A DNA stretch of 30,112 nucleotides from Actinobacteria bacterium UBA5176 (GCA_002413305.1 DHWS01000143.1:34641-64752); one strand, 5' to 3'; shown: positions 7,832-15,464, counted from the first letter of the stretch. A program made the numbers and translations. The notes: generated by a model from the sequence alone, not told the origin.

Positions 7832-9382
7832 CTGACCAACTACCAGGGCCAGGTCGCCGTCACTGAACGGGACGGCGCCGCCCGCGCACCGGTGTCCGCC
7901 ACGGTCGCCCCTGGCGAAGCGTCGCTGTCGATCGTGCCCCGGGGCGCCGATCCGATCGAGCTCGCCTACGCCGACATCGACGACCTCTTCGACGACGACT
8001 ACACGATGCGGCTCACCGACTGGGGCGGGCGGCGGTACGACCTGACGATGTTCGGCAAGGCGTACGGGCAGATCCTGGCCGACGTGACGAAGCGCCGGAA
8101 GGACAAGCTCCAGCACGACCTGCTGCTGACCGGCGTCGGCGCACCGAAGGGGTACGATGGGGCGGTGTTCGGCGGCGCCGAGCCGGTGAAGGCGGAGCTC
8201 CGCCTGTTCGAGGATCTCCTGGTGGTCATGCCAGAACGCGGGCTGATGTGGGGCCTGCCGTATTCGTTCATCGACCACGTCGGATGGGACGAGGACCTGT
8301 ACGAGGTGCAGGTCGCCGACGACCTGGGCGAGGGACACGTGTTCGGCATGCTGGCCAAGCGGTCGGAGGAGTTCCGGGACGACCTGACGGCGAAGATGGA
8401 TGCCCTGGCCCGCCGGACCGCCCAGACTCTCGGGTCGCTGGTCCCCGGTCTGGAGCCGGCGGTGCTGTCGAAGCTGGCCGGGGCCATGCGCGACGGGCGG
8501 GCGGTGCAGCAGCGGGCGGCCGACCGGATCGACCCGGAGCTCTGGGCTCGGCTCGAGCAGGTGGTGGTCGGCACGCCGGCCCTGCGGTCGACGTACGACG
8601 CGCTGAAGGAGATGACGCCACCGGGCTGGGCGGCCTTCGGAGTCAAGGGCGTGCTGAGCGTCGAGGAGAACGATCTCCCCGGGGTGCGGTTCACGGACGC
8701 CGGGGACCGGGAGGTCTCGACGAGCCGCGAAGACCACACGGCGTATCGGGACCGCATCCAGTCGGTGCGTGACGGTCTTCGCCAGGGAGCCTTCGTGCCC
8801 GCGATGCCCGGGGTGGGCGCCGGAGGGATCGACCCCAGGCAGCTCGAACGGATCGTCCAGGTCGCGGTCCGGGGCGCGACGGCGGGCCAGCCGGGCGCGC
8901 CGGCCACCGAGGACCAGGCCGAGGGTCCCGAGTTGCCCGAGGGCTCGGAGACCGCACACGAGCAGGCTCCCGGCCCAGACGAGCAACCCACCCGACTCTG
9001 GTATTTCACCCCGCTGGCGAGGGACGGGAAGCCCCTGAACTGCGTCGCCCAGGAGGTCACGTCCGAAAGCGGCCACGCAACGTACGTCTTCCGGCTCATG
9101 GAGCCCGAGCGGTTCGGGGCACTCTTCGGCGACGATCTGGCGGAGGCGGTAGCCGAAGGGATCGCCCGCCTGAACCGCGCCCTGCTCACGCTGAATTTCC
9201 GGCGCGAGCCCATCTATCTCACCGACGAACAGATCACGGCGGGCGCCTACACTCGGTACGCGGTGGCGCTTCGCAAGCTCGGCCACCTCCGGTGGACGCG
9301 GACGGCCTTCCTGGGCCGGGCGATCCACATGGACGACGCAACCTGGCGGGCGCAGCTCGAGGACGCCATCGCCAAGGCCTGA
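7832..9382 (+). CDS. Large protein of unknown function paired with the zinc-ribbon protein
   Basis: About 516 residues, soluble, no signal peptide or membrane helix, and not recognised. The N-terminal 120 residues are beta-rich with a repeating charged pattern (DIDDLFDDDYTMRLTDWGG, then RYDLTMFG), which may be a PH-like fold. The middle is helical (about 170-330), followed by an acidic Pro/Glu linker (about 355-390). A C-terminal alpha/beta domain begins at RLWYFTPLARDGKPLNCV. The start is uncertain. The only upstream ATG/GTG/TTG-type codon is GTG 7754, which lacks a ribosome binding site and would read 59 nt of the zinc-ribbon gene in another frame. CTG 7832 has GGGGGG 6 nt upstream and starts directly at the conserved-looking sequence, so I prefer it, though CTG starts are rare. 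Confidence 0.7.
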   Translation: MTNYQGQVAVTERDGAARAPVSATVAPGEASLSIVPRGADPIELAYADIDDLFDDDYTMRLTDWGGRRYDLTMFGKAYGQILADVTKRRKDKLQHDLLLTGVGAPKGYDGAVFGGAEPVKAELRLFEDLLVVMPERGLMWGLPYSFIDHVGWDEDLYEVQVADDLGEGHVFGMLAKRSEEFRDDLTAKMDALARRTAQTLGSLVPGLEPAVLSKLAGAMRDGRAVQQRAADRIDPELWARLEQVVVGTPALRSTYDALKEMTPPGWAAFGVKGVLSVEENDLPGVRFTDAGDREVSTSREDHTAYRDRIQSVRDGLRQGAFVPAMPGVGAGGIDPRQLERIVQVAVRGATAGQPGAPATEDQAEGPELPEGSETAHEQAPGPDEQPTRLWYFTPLARDGKPLNCVAQEVTSESGHATYVFRLMEPERFGALFGDDLAEAVAEGIARLNRALLTLNFRREPIYLTDEQITAGAYTRYAVALRKLGHLRWTRTAFLGRAIHMDDATWRAQLEDAIAKA

Positions 9383-9421
9383 GGGCCCGGACGCACCCAC
9401 CCGTTCGGCCCGGCCTGGAGT

Positions 9422-9470
9422 TTCCGAGCCGCGGGAAACTTGGAAGAATGTCAGCGACCAGCGGGTCGCT
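9422..9470 (+). promoter_or_regulatory. Possible promoter and small hairpin before the aldolase gene
   Basis: TTCCGA (9422-9427) and AAGAAT (9444-9449) are spaced 16 nt apart like a weak promoter. Just downstream, AGCGACC (9453-9459) and GGTCGCT (9464-9470) form a 7-bp stem with a 4-nt loop that would lie in the mRNA leader. Both calls rest on pattern only. Confidence 0.25.
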
Positions 9471-9493
9471 CACGCGCTGAAGGGAGTCCGGCC

Positions 9494-10450
9494 ATGGCGG
9501 AGTTCGACGTCACCCAGGGGATGGCGATCGACGGCCCGAGGGATCTCGGGTACACGAAGAACCTCTACATCCTCGCGTTCGACCATCGGGGGTCGTTCCA
9601 GAAGAAGATGCTCGGCATCCCGGGGGCGCCGAACGAGGAGGAGGCGGCCCGGATCTCGGACGCGAAGAGGGTCATCTTCGAAGGGTTCCAGCAGGCGATC
9701 GCGGACGGCGCGGCCCGGGAGGAGGCCGGCCTGCTGGTGGACGAACAGTTCGGCGCTGAGATCGCCCGGGCGGCCAAGCACGAGGGGCTCACGTTCGCCA
9801 TGCCCGTGGAGAAGAGCGGGCAGGACGAGTTCGACTTCGACTACGGCGAGGATGGGTTTGCGGAGCACATCCTGGCGTTCGACCCCTCGTTCACGAAGGT
9901 GCTGGTCCGGTACAACCCCGACGGCGACCCGGAGCTGAACTCCCGGCAGCTCGGACGGCTGAAGATGCTCTCCGACTGGCTGCATGCGAACGGGCGGAGA
10001 TTCCTGTTCGAGCTACTAGTGCCCGCCGAACCCTCGCAGCTGGAGGCCGTCGGCGGGGTCGCCGGCCGCTACGACCGCGAGGTCCGCCCCGGCCTGATGG
10101 TTCGCACCATCGAGGAGGTCCAGGCCGGCGGCGTCGAACCGGACATATGGAAGATCGAAGGGATCGACGCCCGTGAGGACTGCGAGCGGATCGCCGCGAT
10201 GGCCCGGCGCGACGGCCGCGATCGCGTGGCCTGCGTGGTGCTGGGGCGCGGGGCGAACGAGGAAGCCGTGATCCACTGGCTCCAGCAGGGCGCCGGGGTG
10301 CCGGGCTACATCGGGTTCGCCATCGGGCGGACGATCTGGTGGGACGCGCTGAAGGCGTATCTCGACGGCGAGACCTCTCGCGAGGCCGCCGCGAAGACGA
10401 TCGGCGAGAACTACCGGCGGATGATCGAGGTCTACTCGGCGGGTGCGTGA
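9494..10450 (+). CDS. DUF2090 family aldolase-like protein (stand-alone IolC C-terminal domain)
   Basis: A 318-residue cytoplasmic protein. LYILAFDHRGSFQKKMLG near the N-terminus, LVDEQFG, PVEKSGQDEFDFDYGED, KVLVRYNPDGD and the C-terminal FAIGRTIWWDALKAYLDG are hallmark blocks of the DUF2090 domain. That domain forms the C-terminal half of many 5-dehydro-2-deoxygluconokinases (IolC) and is related to LacD/IolJ-type phosphosugar aldolases. Here it is alone, without the PfkB kinase half and without other inositol genes nearby, so its substrate may differ. An aldol cleavage role is inferred from the family. ATG 9494 is chosen for its ribosome binding site (AGGGAG, spacing 7 nt) over an upstream in-frame codon at 9440. 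The dodecin gene follows 12 nt later. Confidence 0.82.
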   Translation: MAEFDVTQGMAIDGPRDLGYTKNLYILAFDHRGSFQKKMLGIPGAPNEEEAARISDAKRVIFEGFQQAIADGAAREEAGLLVDEQFGAEIARAAKHEGLTFAMPVEKSGQDEFDFDYGEDGFAEHILAFDPSFTKVLVRYNPDGDPELNSRQLGRLKMLSDWLHANGRRFLFELLVPAEPSQLEAVGGVAGRYDREVRPGLMVRTIEEVQAGGVEPDIWKIEGIDAREDCERIAAMARRDGRDRVACVVLGRGANEEAVIHWLQQGAGVPGYIGFAIGRTIWWDALKAYLDGETSREAAAKTIGENYRRMIEVYSAGA

Positions 10451-10462
10451 GGGGGTTTCGGG

Positions 10463-10666
10463 ATGTCGGTGATCAAGACGATCGACCTGGTCGGCGTGTC
10501 CACCGAGTCGTGGCGTGACGCCGCGGCCCAGGCGCTGGCCGAGGCCGCCAAGACCCTTCGAGGCGTGGAGGGCATGGAGGTGCTCGAGACCTCCGCCACC
10601 GTCGAGGGCGACCGGATCAAGGAATACCACACGCACGTCCGGATCCGGTTCCGCATCGAGCGGTAG
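10463..10666 (+). CDS. Dodecin family protein with altered flavin site
   Basis: A 67-residue dodecin: one helix between beta strands, with family landmarks IDLVGVSTESW, AAAQALAEAAKTLR and the final VRIRFRIE. Dodecins assemble into hollow dodecamers that store flavin or related ligands. In well-studied members a Trp in an LDWFEV-type segment and a Gln in the following strand (HYQV) sandwich the flavin. Here the equivalent segment reads VEGMEV, so Trp is replaced by Gly37, and the Gln position aligns with His56. Classical paired-flavin stacking therefore looks impossible and the ligand is open. ATG start with GAGGGGG upstream. It lies 12 nt after the aldolase gene, probably on the same transcript. 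Confidence 0.88.
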   Translation: MSVIKTIDLVGVSTESWRDAAAQALAEAAKTLRGVEGMEVLETSATVEGDRIKEYHTHVRIRFRIER

Positions 10667-10715
10667 CCGGCCGACCCGAGCGGGCAGCCGCCGGACTCGC
10701 CAGATCCGGGAAGAG

Positions 10716-10752
10716 GCGATACCGTATCGCGTCCGACGGCGCCCGCCGTCGG
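10716..10752 (+). terminator. Tandem inverted repeats, probable terminator after dodecin
   Basis: GCGATA/TATCGC (10716-10721 and 10725-10730, loop CCG) is directly followed by a perfect 9-bp stem CCGACGGCG/CGCCGTCGG (10733-10741 and 10744-10752, 2-nt loop). GTGGTTCGTGTGTCTTGT, moderately U-rich, comes next. The position between dodecin and the next gene fits a terminator; an attenuator for the secreted protein gene is the alternative. Confidence 0.5.
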
Positions 10753-10783
10753 GTGGTTCGTGTGTCTTGTAGAGGGGGGAACC

Positions 10784-11563
10784 GTGAAGGGACGTTTCGT
10801 ATCCGTCTTCGGCGGTCTGTTCGTGGCGGTGGGCCTGCTGACCGCGGCGGCCGGGCCCGCGTCGGCCTCGGCGCTGGCGCCGACCATCGGCGCCTCCTGG
10901 CAGGGCGTGGCTCAGTCGGGGATCACCCCGCCCGACGCGAACGGCGCGGTCGGGCCGAACAGCTACATCGAGGTGGTCAACCTCCAGATCGGCATCTACC
11001 AGCGAAGCGGGACGCTCATCACGTCGGCCGCGCTCTCCACCCTGACCGGCCATTCGTCGCTGTCGGACCCGACGGTCCTGTGGGACCCGGACACGCAACG
11101 CTTCTACTACAACGTATGGGACACGTTGAACGCCCGGATGGATCTGGGATTCAGCAAGGATGCCAATCCCACCGCGGTGCCGGGCAGCTTCTGCAATTAC
11201 GAGTTCAACTTCGGCTATGCGTCCGCCAATGCCCCGGACTACCCCAAGCTCGGCCAGACGAAGGGCTTCCTGCTGATCGGGGTCAACTTCTACAAGTCCT
11301 TCTCGAGCGCGTCTGCCATGTCCGGCGACCTGTTGTGGACGTCGAAGCCGCAGGGGAGCGGGGCGATCACGACGTGTCCCGCCCAGAGCACGCTGAAGTC
11401 CGGCAAGTTCGCCGGGCTGAAGAACTCGGACGGGACCCAGGCCTTCACGCCGGTCCCCTCCATCCAGACCGACGCATCGACGACGGGCTTCATCGTCGCG
11501 TCGTCGGACATCGAGTGCCCGCCAACGTGCGGGACCGGGACGCTATCACCGTATTCACCCTGA
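10784..11563 (+). CDS. Secreted protein of unknown function, N-terminal part before a frameshift
   Basis: Residues 1-30 form a clear Sec signal peptide: MKGR, then a hydrophobic core, then an Ala/Ser-rich cleavage region ending ASASA. The mature part opens with ITPPDANGAVGPNSYIEVVN, a pattern known from bacterial secreted proteins with predicted beta-propeller folds (PPDTNGAVGPNHY type), followed by strand-rich sequence including DPTVLWDPDTQRFYYNVW. GTG 10784 is chosen over GTG 10760 because AGAGGGGGGA lies 4 nt upstream and the signal peptide then starts correctly. Reading in this frame ends at 11563 after a short unrelated tail. The natural protein seems to continue in the -1 frame from about 11515, so this reading is one half of a split gene. 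Confidence 0.75.
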   Translation: MKGRFVSVFGGLFVAVGLLTAAAGPASASALAPTIGASWQGVAQSGITPPDANGAVGPNSYIEVVNLQIGIYQRSGTLITSAALSTLTGHSSLSDPTVLWDPDTQRFYYNVWDTLNARMDLGFSKDANPTAVPGSFCNYEFNFGYASANAPDYPKLGQTKGFLLIGVNFYKSFSSASAMSGDLLWTSKPQGSGAITTCPAQSTLKSGKFAGLKNSDGTQAFTPVPSIQTDASTTGFIVASSDIECPPTCGTGTLSPYSP

Positions 11564-12213
11564 AACCGAGCTCGACGGACCCGACCGTGCCCAGGATGGC
11601 GAGGAAGGGCAAGTCCGTGACGGTCGCCGGGTTCTCGCCACCCCCGAAGGCGCCGCAGAAGGGCAACACGAAGACGCTCGACACGCTCGACGGGCGATTG
11701 ACCCATGCCATCTCCGCGGTGGACCCGACGATCAACAAGTTGGTCGTGTGGACGTCCCATACCGTTGCGGGGGGCGCCGGAAGCGAACTGCGCTGGTACG
11801 AGCTGGTGCCGGGCACCACGGTGTCGGTGCACCAATCGGGCTCGGTCACCGACGCCTCGCTCTTCGTCTACAACGGTGGGGTCTCGCCCGACCGCACCTG
11901 CGACGGGACCCAGTGCGCGCACGGTGACTCGATCGTGATCGGCGTCACGACGTCCTCCTCGACGGCCCTCACCACGGTCCAGATGGTGTCGAAGATCGGC
12001 GCCGGCGCGCAATCGGCGCTGGTCTCGGTCAAGGCGGCGACCGTCGCCGAGAACGACTTCTCCTGCGCGCCGACCTGCCGGTGGGGCGACTACTCGGGGG
12101 CGACGCCGGACCCGGCCGCCAGCATCTCCGGTGCGCATGGCGAGGTGTGGCTGACGAACGAGTTCGCCGGCGGATCGAAGATCAACACCTGGAACTGGGA
12201 GGCGCTGCCGTAG
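11515..12213 (+). CDS. Secreted protein, C-terminal part in the -1 frame (frameshifted continuation)
   Basis: From about 11515 the coding pattern moves to the -1 frame and runs 232 codons to TAG at 12211-12213. The sequence VPANVRDRDAITVFTLKPSS follows naturally from the preceding SSDIE if one base is missing near 11515. The part contains repeated strand patterns (LVVWTSHTVAGGAGSELRWY, VSVHQSGSVTDASLFV), Cys pairs and the ending INTWNWEALP, consistent with the last blades of a beta-propeller-like extracellular domain. It has no ribosome binding site of its own; the first in-frame ATG is 11596. I see no slippery heptamer at the junction, so a one-base deletion (real or an assembly error) is likelier than programmed frameshifting. 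Confidence 0.7.
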   Translation: MPANVRDRDAITVFTLKPSSTDPTVPRMARKGKSVTVAGFSPPPKAPQKGNTKTLDTLDGRLTHAISAVDPTINKLVVWTSHTVAGGAGSELRWYELVPGTTVSVHQSGSVTDASLFVYNGGVSPDRTCDGTQCAHGDSIVIGVTTSSSTALTTVQMVSKIGAGAQSALVSVKAATVAENDFSCAPTCRWGDYSGATPDPAASISGAHGEVWLTNEFAGGSKINTWNWEALP

Positions 12214-12251
12214 CGGCAAGCGCCTTCGGTGCCTCCGAGACCCGGGCTCAA

Positions 12252-12285
12252 CGTAGGGTGCCTATGCGCCGTAGGGCACCCTACG
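12252..12285 (+). terminator. Long hairpin between the secreted protein gene and purA
   Basis: CGTAGGGTGC (12252-12261) pairs perfectly with GCACCCTACG (12276-12285). The stem extends by one further C-G pair and two more pairs across a bulge, leaving a loop of about 7 nt (TGCGCCG). It lies 38 nt after the stop codon and is followed by CGTTCCGTTCGTTCTC, weakly U-rich. Terminator is the simplest reading; it lies upstream of the predicted purA transcription start, so a DNA operator is also possible. Confidence 0.55.
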
Positions 12286-12359
12286 CCGTTCCGTTCGTTC
12301 TCGGCGCGATCGGATCCGACGGGCCGCCACCACCACCCCTTCGCCGGCGCCCGTCTCGG

Positions 12360-12365
12360 TAGAAT
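12360..12365 (+). promoter_or_regulatory. -10 box of the purine operon promoter
   Basis: TAGAAT is followed by 6 nt and then the purA GTG (12372), so the transcript should begin at the start codon itself. No ribosome binding site precedes purA, as expected for a leaderless mRNA. No clear -35 is seen, and with no leader there is no room for a purine riboswitch. Confidence 0.55.
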
Positions 12366-12371
12366 CCCTCC

Positions 12372-13652
12372 GTGCCGGCGACCATCCTGGTGGGAACCCA
12401 GTGGGGCGACGAGGGCAAGGGGAAGGCCACCGATCTCCTGGCCGGCCAGACCGACTTCGTCGTCCGCTACCAGGGCGGGAACAACGCGGGCCACACCGTC
12501 ATCGCCGGCGGCCGGACGCTCAAGCTGCACCTCGTCCCGAGCGGCATCCTCTATCCGCACGTCACGACCGTCATCGCCGACGGAGTGGTGATCGACCCGG
12601 GGATCTTGATCGAGGAGCTGGACACCCTGCACGGCCTGGGTATCGACACGTCCCGGCTGGTCATCTCGGGCAACGCGCACCTGATCATGCCCTACCACCT
12701 GGAGATGGACAAGGTCACCGAGCGCTACCTCGGCAAGCATTCGCTGGGGACGACGAAGCGCGGTATCGGGCCGGCTTACGCGGACAAGGCGACCCGGATT
12801 GGATTGCGGGTCCAGGACCTCACCGACCCGAAGATCTTCCGGGAGAAGCTCGACGTGGTCCTGAAGGAGAAGAACCTCATCCTCACCAGGATCTACAACC
12901 GGCTCCCGCTCGACGGAGAGAAGATCGCCACCGACTACCTCTCCAAGGGCGAACGCCTCGCCCCGCACATCGCCGATACCAGCGCACTGCTGTACCGTGC
13001 GTTGCGGGACGGCAAGCGGGTGATGCTGGAGGGGGCGCAGGGCACGCTGCTCGATCTGGACCACGGGACCTATCCGTTCGTCACCTCCTCGAACCCGGTG
13101 GCCGGCGGAGCGCTCACCGGGAGTGGCCTCGGTCCCAAGGAGGTCGACCGGGTGATCGGCGTGGCAAAGGCCTACGTCACGCGCGTGGGGGGCGGGCCGT
13201 TCCCCTCTGAGGACACCGGGCCCGCCGGCGAGCAGATGTCGGCAAAGGGGCACGAGTTCGGCACGACCACCGGCCGGCCGCGCCGGTGCGGGTGGTTCGA
13301 CGCGGTGCTCCTCCGATACGCGGCCCGGATCAACGGCCTGACCGAGCTGTTCGTCACCAAGCTCGATGTGCTCTCCGGGCTGCCCGAGCTGCGGATCTGC
13401 GTGGCGTACGAGTTCGAGGGCCGGCGGTTCGAAGACTTCCCGCCCCACCAGACGATCTTCCACAAGGCCCGGCCGGTGTACGAGGAGGCCGAAGGCTGGC
13501 CCGAGGAGATCACCGAGGTCGAACGCTTCGAACAGCTGCCGGCCGCGGCACGGAAGTATCTGGGGCGGATGGCCGAGCTCTCCGGCGTCCCGATCCGCAA
13601 CGTGTCCGTGGGGCCGGACCGGAAGCAGACGCTGGCGGTGGACCCGGCGTGA
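12372..13652 (+). CDS. purA: Adenylosuccinate synthetase
   Basis: A 426-residue enzyme that joins IMP and aspartate using GTP to give adenylosuccinate, the first step of the AMP branch. Full family length. Visible are the P-loop-like GDEGKGK (12-18, with catalytic Asp13), NNAGHT with His41, the IMP-binding KRGIGPAY block, EGAQGTLLDLDHGTYPFVTSSN and a GRPRRCGWFD guanine-site block. GTG start 6 nt after the -10 box. It heads the ten-gene purine operon, an unusual place for the AMP-specific gene, and overlaps purD by 4 nt (GTGA). Confidence 0.97.
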   Translation: MPATILVGTQWGDEGKGKATDLLAGQTDFVVRYQGGNNAGHTVIAGGRTLKLHLVPSGILYPHVTTVIADGVVIDPGILIEELDTLHGLGIDTSRLVISGNAHLIMPYHLEMDKVTERYLGKHSLGTTKRGIGPAYADKATRIGLRVQDLTDPKIFREKLDVVLKEKNLILTRIYNRLPLDGEKIATDYLSKGERLAPHIADTSALLYRALRDGKRVMLEGAQGTLLDLDHGTYPFVTSSNPVAGGALTGSGLGPKEVDRVIGVAKAYVTRVGGGPFPSEDTGPAGEQMSAKGHEFGTTTGRPRRCGWFDAVLLRYAARINGLTELFVTKLDVLSGLPELRICVAYEFEGRRFEDFPPHQTIFHKARPVYEEAEGWPEEITEVERFEQLPAAARKYLGRMAELSGVPIRNVSVGPDRKQTLAVDPA

Positions 13653-14917
13653 GGGTGCTGGTCGTCGGCGGGGGCGGCCGCGAGCACGCCTTGTGCTGGG
13701 CGCTGGCCCGAAGCTCGCGAGTCGACCGCCTGTTCGCGGCACCGGGGAACGCCGGGACCGCGGACCTGGCCGAACCGGTGCCGACGCCGGCGACGGAGGT
13801 CGACGCGCTGGCCGGATTCGCGCACGAGCGGGCGATCGACCTGACCGTGGTCGGGCCGGAGGCGCCGTTGGTGGATGGGCTGGCGGACGCGTTCGACGCG
13901 CGGGGGCTGGCAGTGTTCGGGCCCGACCGGGCGGCGGCGCGGCTGGAAGGCTCGAAGGCGTGGGCCCGGAAGCTGTGCGACGACCACGGCATCCCGGCCC
14001 CACGGTCCCGGGAGTTCACGGACCTCGCGCCCGCCCTGGCCTTCCTGGACGAGGTCGGCGGGCCTCCGTTCGTGGTGAAGGCGGACGGGCTCGCCGCCGG
14101 GAAGGGCGTGACGGTGGCCGAGGACCGGACTGCCGCCGAGGCGGCCCTCCGGGCGTGCCTGGTGGACCGGCAATTCGGCGACGCCGGCGACACCGTCCTG
14201 GTGGAGGAGTACCTCGAGGGCCGGGAGGTCTCGGCGGTGGCCCTGTGCGACGGGGAGACGGTCGTGCCGCTCGCGCTGGCCCAGGACCACAAGCGGGTCT
14301 GGGACGCTGACCGCGGGCCGAACACCGGCGGGATGGGCGCGTACAGCCCGCTCGCCTGGGTCGGGGATGCCAAGGAGTCGCAGATCGTCGACGGCATCCT
14401 CCAGCGGACGGCACGGGCCCTGGCCGCCGAAGGCGTTCGGTACCGGGGGGTCATCTATGCGGGGTTGATGCTCACGGCCGAGGGTCCGAAGGTGCTCGAG
14501 TACAACTGCCGGTTCGGCGACCCGGAGACCCAGGTCGTCCTGCCGCGCCTGCGGAGCGACCTGGCCGAAGCGCTCCTGGCGTGCGTGGAGGGCGATCTCG
14601 GGCAGCACCCCGTCGAGTGGTCGCCGGACGCCTGCGTGGGGGTGGTGCTGGCGTCCAGGGGCTATCCGGGGCCGTACCCGACCGGCATGCCGATCGAAGG
14701 GCTGGACAAGGCGGCAGCGACGGCCGGCCTGCCCGTGTTCCATTCCGGGACCGCCGTCCGTGACGGTAGAGTGGTCACCGCAGGGGGAAGGGTGCTCACG
14801 GTTTCCGCGCTCGGGCCGACGGTACAGGATGCCCGCGACCGCGCGTACGAGGCCTGCTCCCTGATCGAGTTCGACGGGCTGCACTTCCGGCGCGACATCG
14901 CGGAGAGGACGCCATGA
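13649..14917 (+). CDS. purD: Phosphoribosylamine-glycine ligase (GAR synthetase)
   Basis: A 422-residue ATP-grasp ligase that condenses phosphoribosylamine with glycine, step 2 of IMP synthesis. The N-terminal nucleotide-binding loop is [13 protein letters not shown], followed by [19 protein letters not shown], the ATP-grasp segment [16 protein letters not shown], and the metal/phosphate segments [10 protein letters not shown] and [12 protein letters not shown]. Complete by family length. GTG start overlapping the purA stop, and its own stop overlaps purE (ATGA). Confidence 0.97.
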   Translation: MRVLVVGGGGREHALCWALARSSRVDRLFAAPGNAGTADLAEPVPTPATEVDALAGFAHERAIDLTVVGPEAPLVDGLADAFDARGLAVFGPDRAAARLEGSKAWARKLCDDHGIPAPRSREFTDLAPALAFLDEVGGPPFVVKADGLAAGKGVTVAEDRTAAEAALRACLVDRQFGDAGDTVLVEEYLEGREVSAVALCDGETVVPLALAQDHKRVWDADRGPNTGGMGAYSPLAWVGDAKESQIVDGILQRTARALAAEGVRYRGVIYAGLMLTAEGPKVLEYNCRFGDPETQVVLPRLRSDLAEALLACVEGDLGQHPVEWSPDACVGVVLASRGYPGPYPTGMPIEGLDKAAATAGLPVFHSGTAVRDGRVVTAGGRVLTVSALGPTVQDARDRAYEACSLIEFDGLHFRRDIAERTP

Positions 14918-15426
14918 GCGGAGAGCTGGAGACCGAACAGACCTGGCCGCCCGAGGAGGCCGCAGCCCCGAAGGTCGGCATCCTGTGCGGATCGGCGTCC
15001 GACCTGCCGGTGATGCAGCAGGGGACGGCGATCCTCGAGCGGTTCGGCATCCCGCACGAGCTGCGGGTGATCTCGGCGCACCGCAACCCCGACCTGGTCG
15101 ACGAGTACGCGCGCACGGCGGACGAGCGAGGCCTGGTCGTCATCATCTGCGGGGCCGGGATGGCGAACCACCTGGCCGGTGCGGTGGCGGCCCGGACGGC
15201 GCTGCCGGTGATCGGGGTGCCGCTCTCCGGTTCGAAGCTGGGCGGCATGGACGCGCTGTACTCGACGGTACAGATGCCTCGCGGCGTCCCCGTGGCCACG
15301 GTGGCCATCGACGGCGCCACGAACGCGGCGATCCTCGCCGCGCAGATCCTGGCCGTCCGCGACGAGGCCGTTCGAGTGAAGCTCTACGAGTTCAAGGACC
15401 AGCTTGCGGAGGGCTTCCGGCCATGA
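14914..15426 (+). CDS. purE: 5-(carboxyamino)imidazole ribonucleotide mutase (class I PurE)
   Basis: A 170-residue octameric mutase that converts N5-CAIR to [13 protein letters not shown] and ISAHRNPD carry Ser27, Asp30 and His56, which match the E. coli PurE active-site Ser16, Asp19 and His45 by a constant offset. The N-terminus is 11 residues longer than in E. coli. Class I PurE normally needs PurK to make N5-CAIR, but purK is not in this window. The ATG overlaps the purD stop; the stop overlaps the ATG of the bridging mini-ORF. Confidence 0.96.
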   Translation: MSGELETEQTWPPEEAAAPKVGILCGSASDLPVMQQGTAILERFGIPHELRVISAHRNPDLVDEYARTADERGLVVIICGAGMANHLAGAVAARTALPVIGVPLSGSKLGGMDALYSTVQMPRGVPVATVAIDGATNAAILAAQILAVRDEAVRVKLYEFKDQLAEGFRP

Positions 15427-15464
15427 GCATGCCCGGCCGGCGCGCCGGTGGGCCGAGCGCGTGA
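15423..15464 (+). CDS. 13-residue bridging mini-ORF between purE and purB
   Basis: ATG 15423 overlaps the purE stop (ATGA), and 13 codons later TGA 15462-15464 overlaps the purB GTG (GTGA). The peptide ([13 protein letters not shown]) has no recognisable feature. The arrangement suggests that ribosomes ending purE restart here and hand over to purB, which lacks a good ribosome binding site. The role is inferred from the double overlap; chance is possible in such a short frame. Confidence 0.4.
   Translation: MSMPGRRAGGPSA

Noticed and set aside
4663..7839. A 1058-codon open frame on the minus strand
   Set aside because: Only the 4663-5985 part is protein-like (MFS transporter). The rest is antisense to the hydrolase, small membrane protein and zinc-ribbon genes and stays open only because of high GC.
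7739..9400. A 553-codon minus-strand frame opposite the large unknown gene
   Set aside because: Composition (Arg/Pro/Gly-rich, low complexity in places) and exact antisense position indicate a shadow; the plus-strand frame has normal protein features.
11500..11540. Programmed ribosomal frameshifting in the secreted protein gene
   Set aside because: No X XXY YYZ slippery heptamer or downstream pseudoknot-like element is evident at the frame junction; a one-base deletion is simpler.
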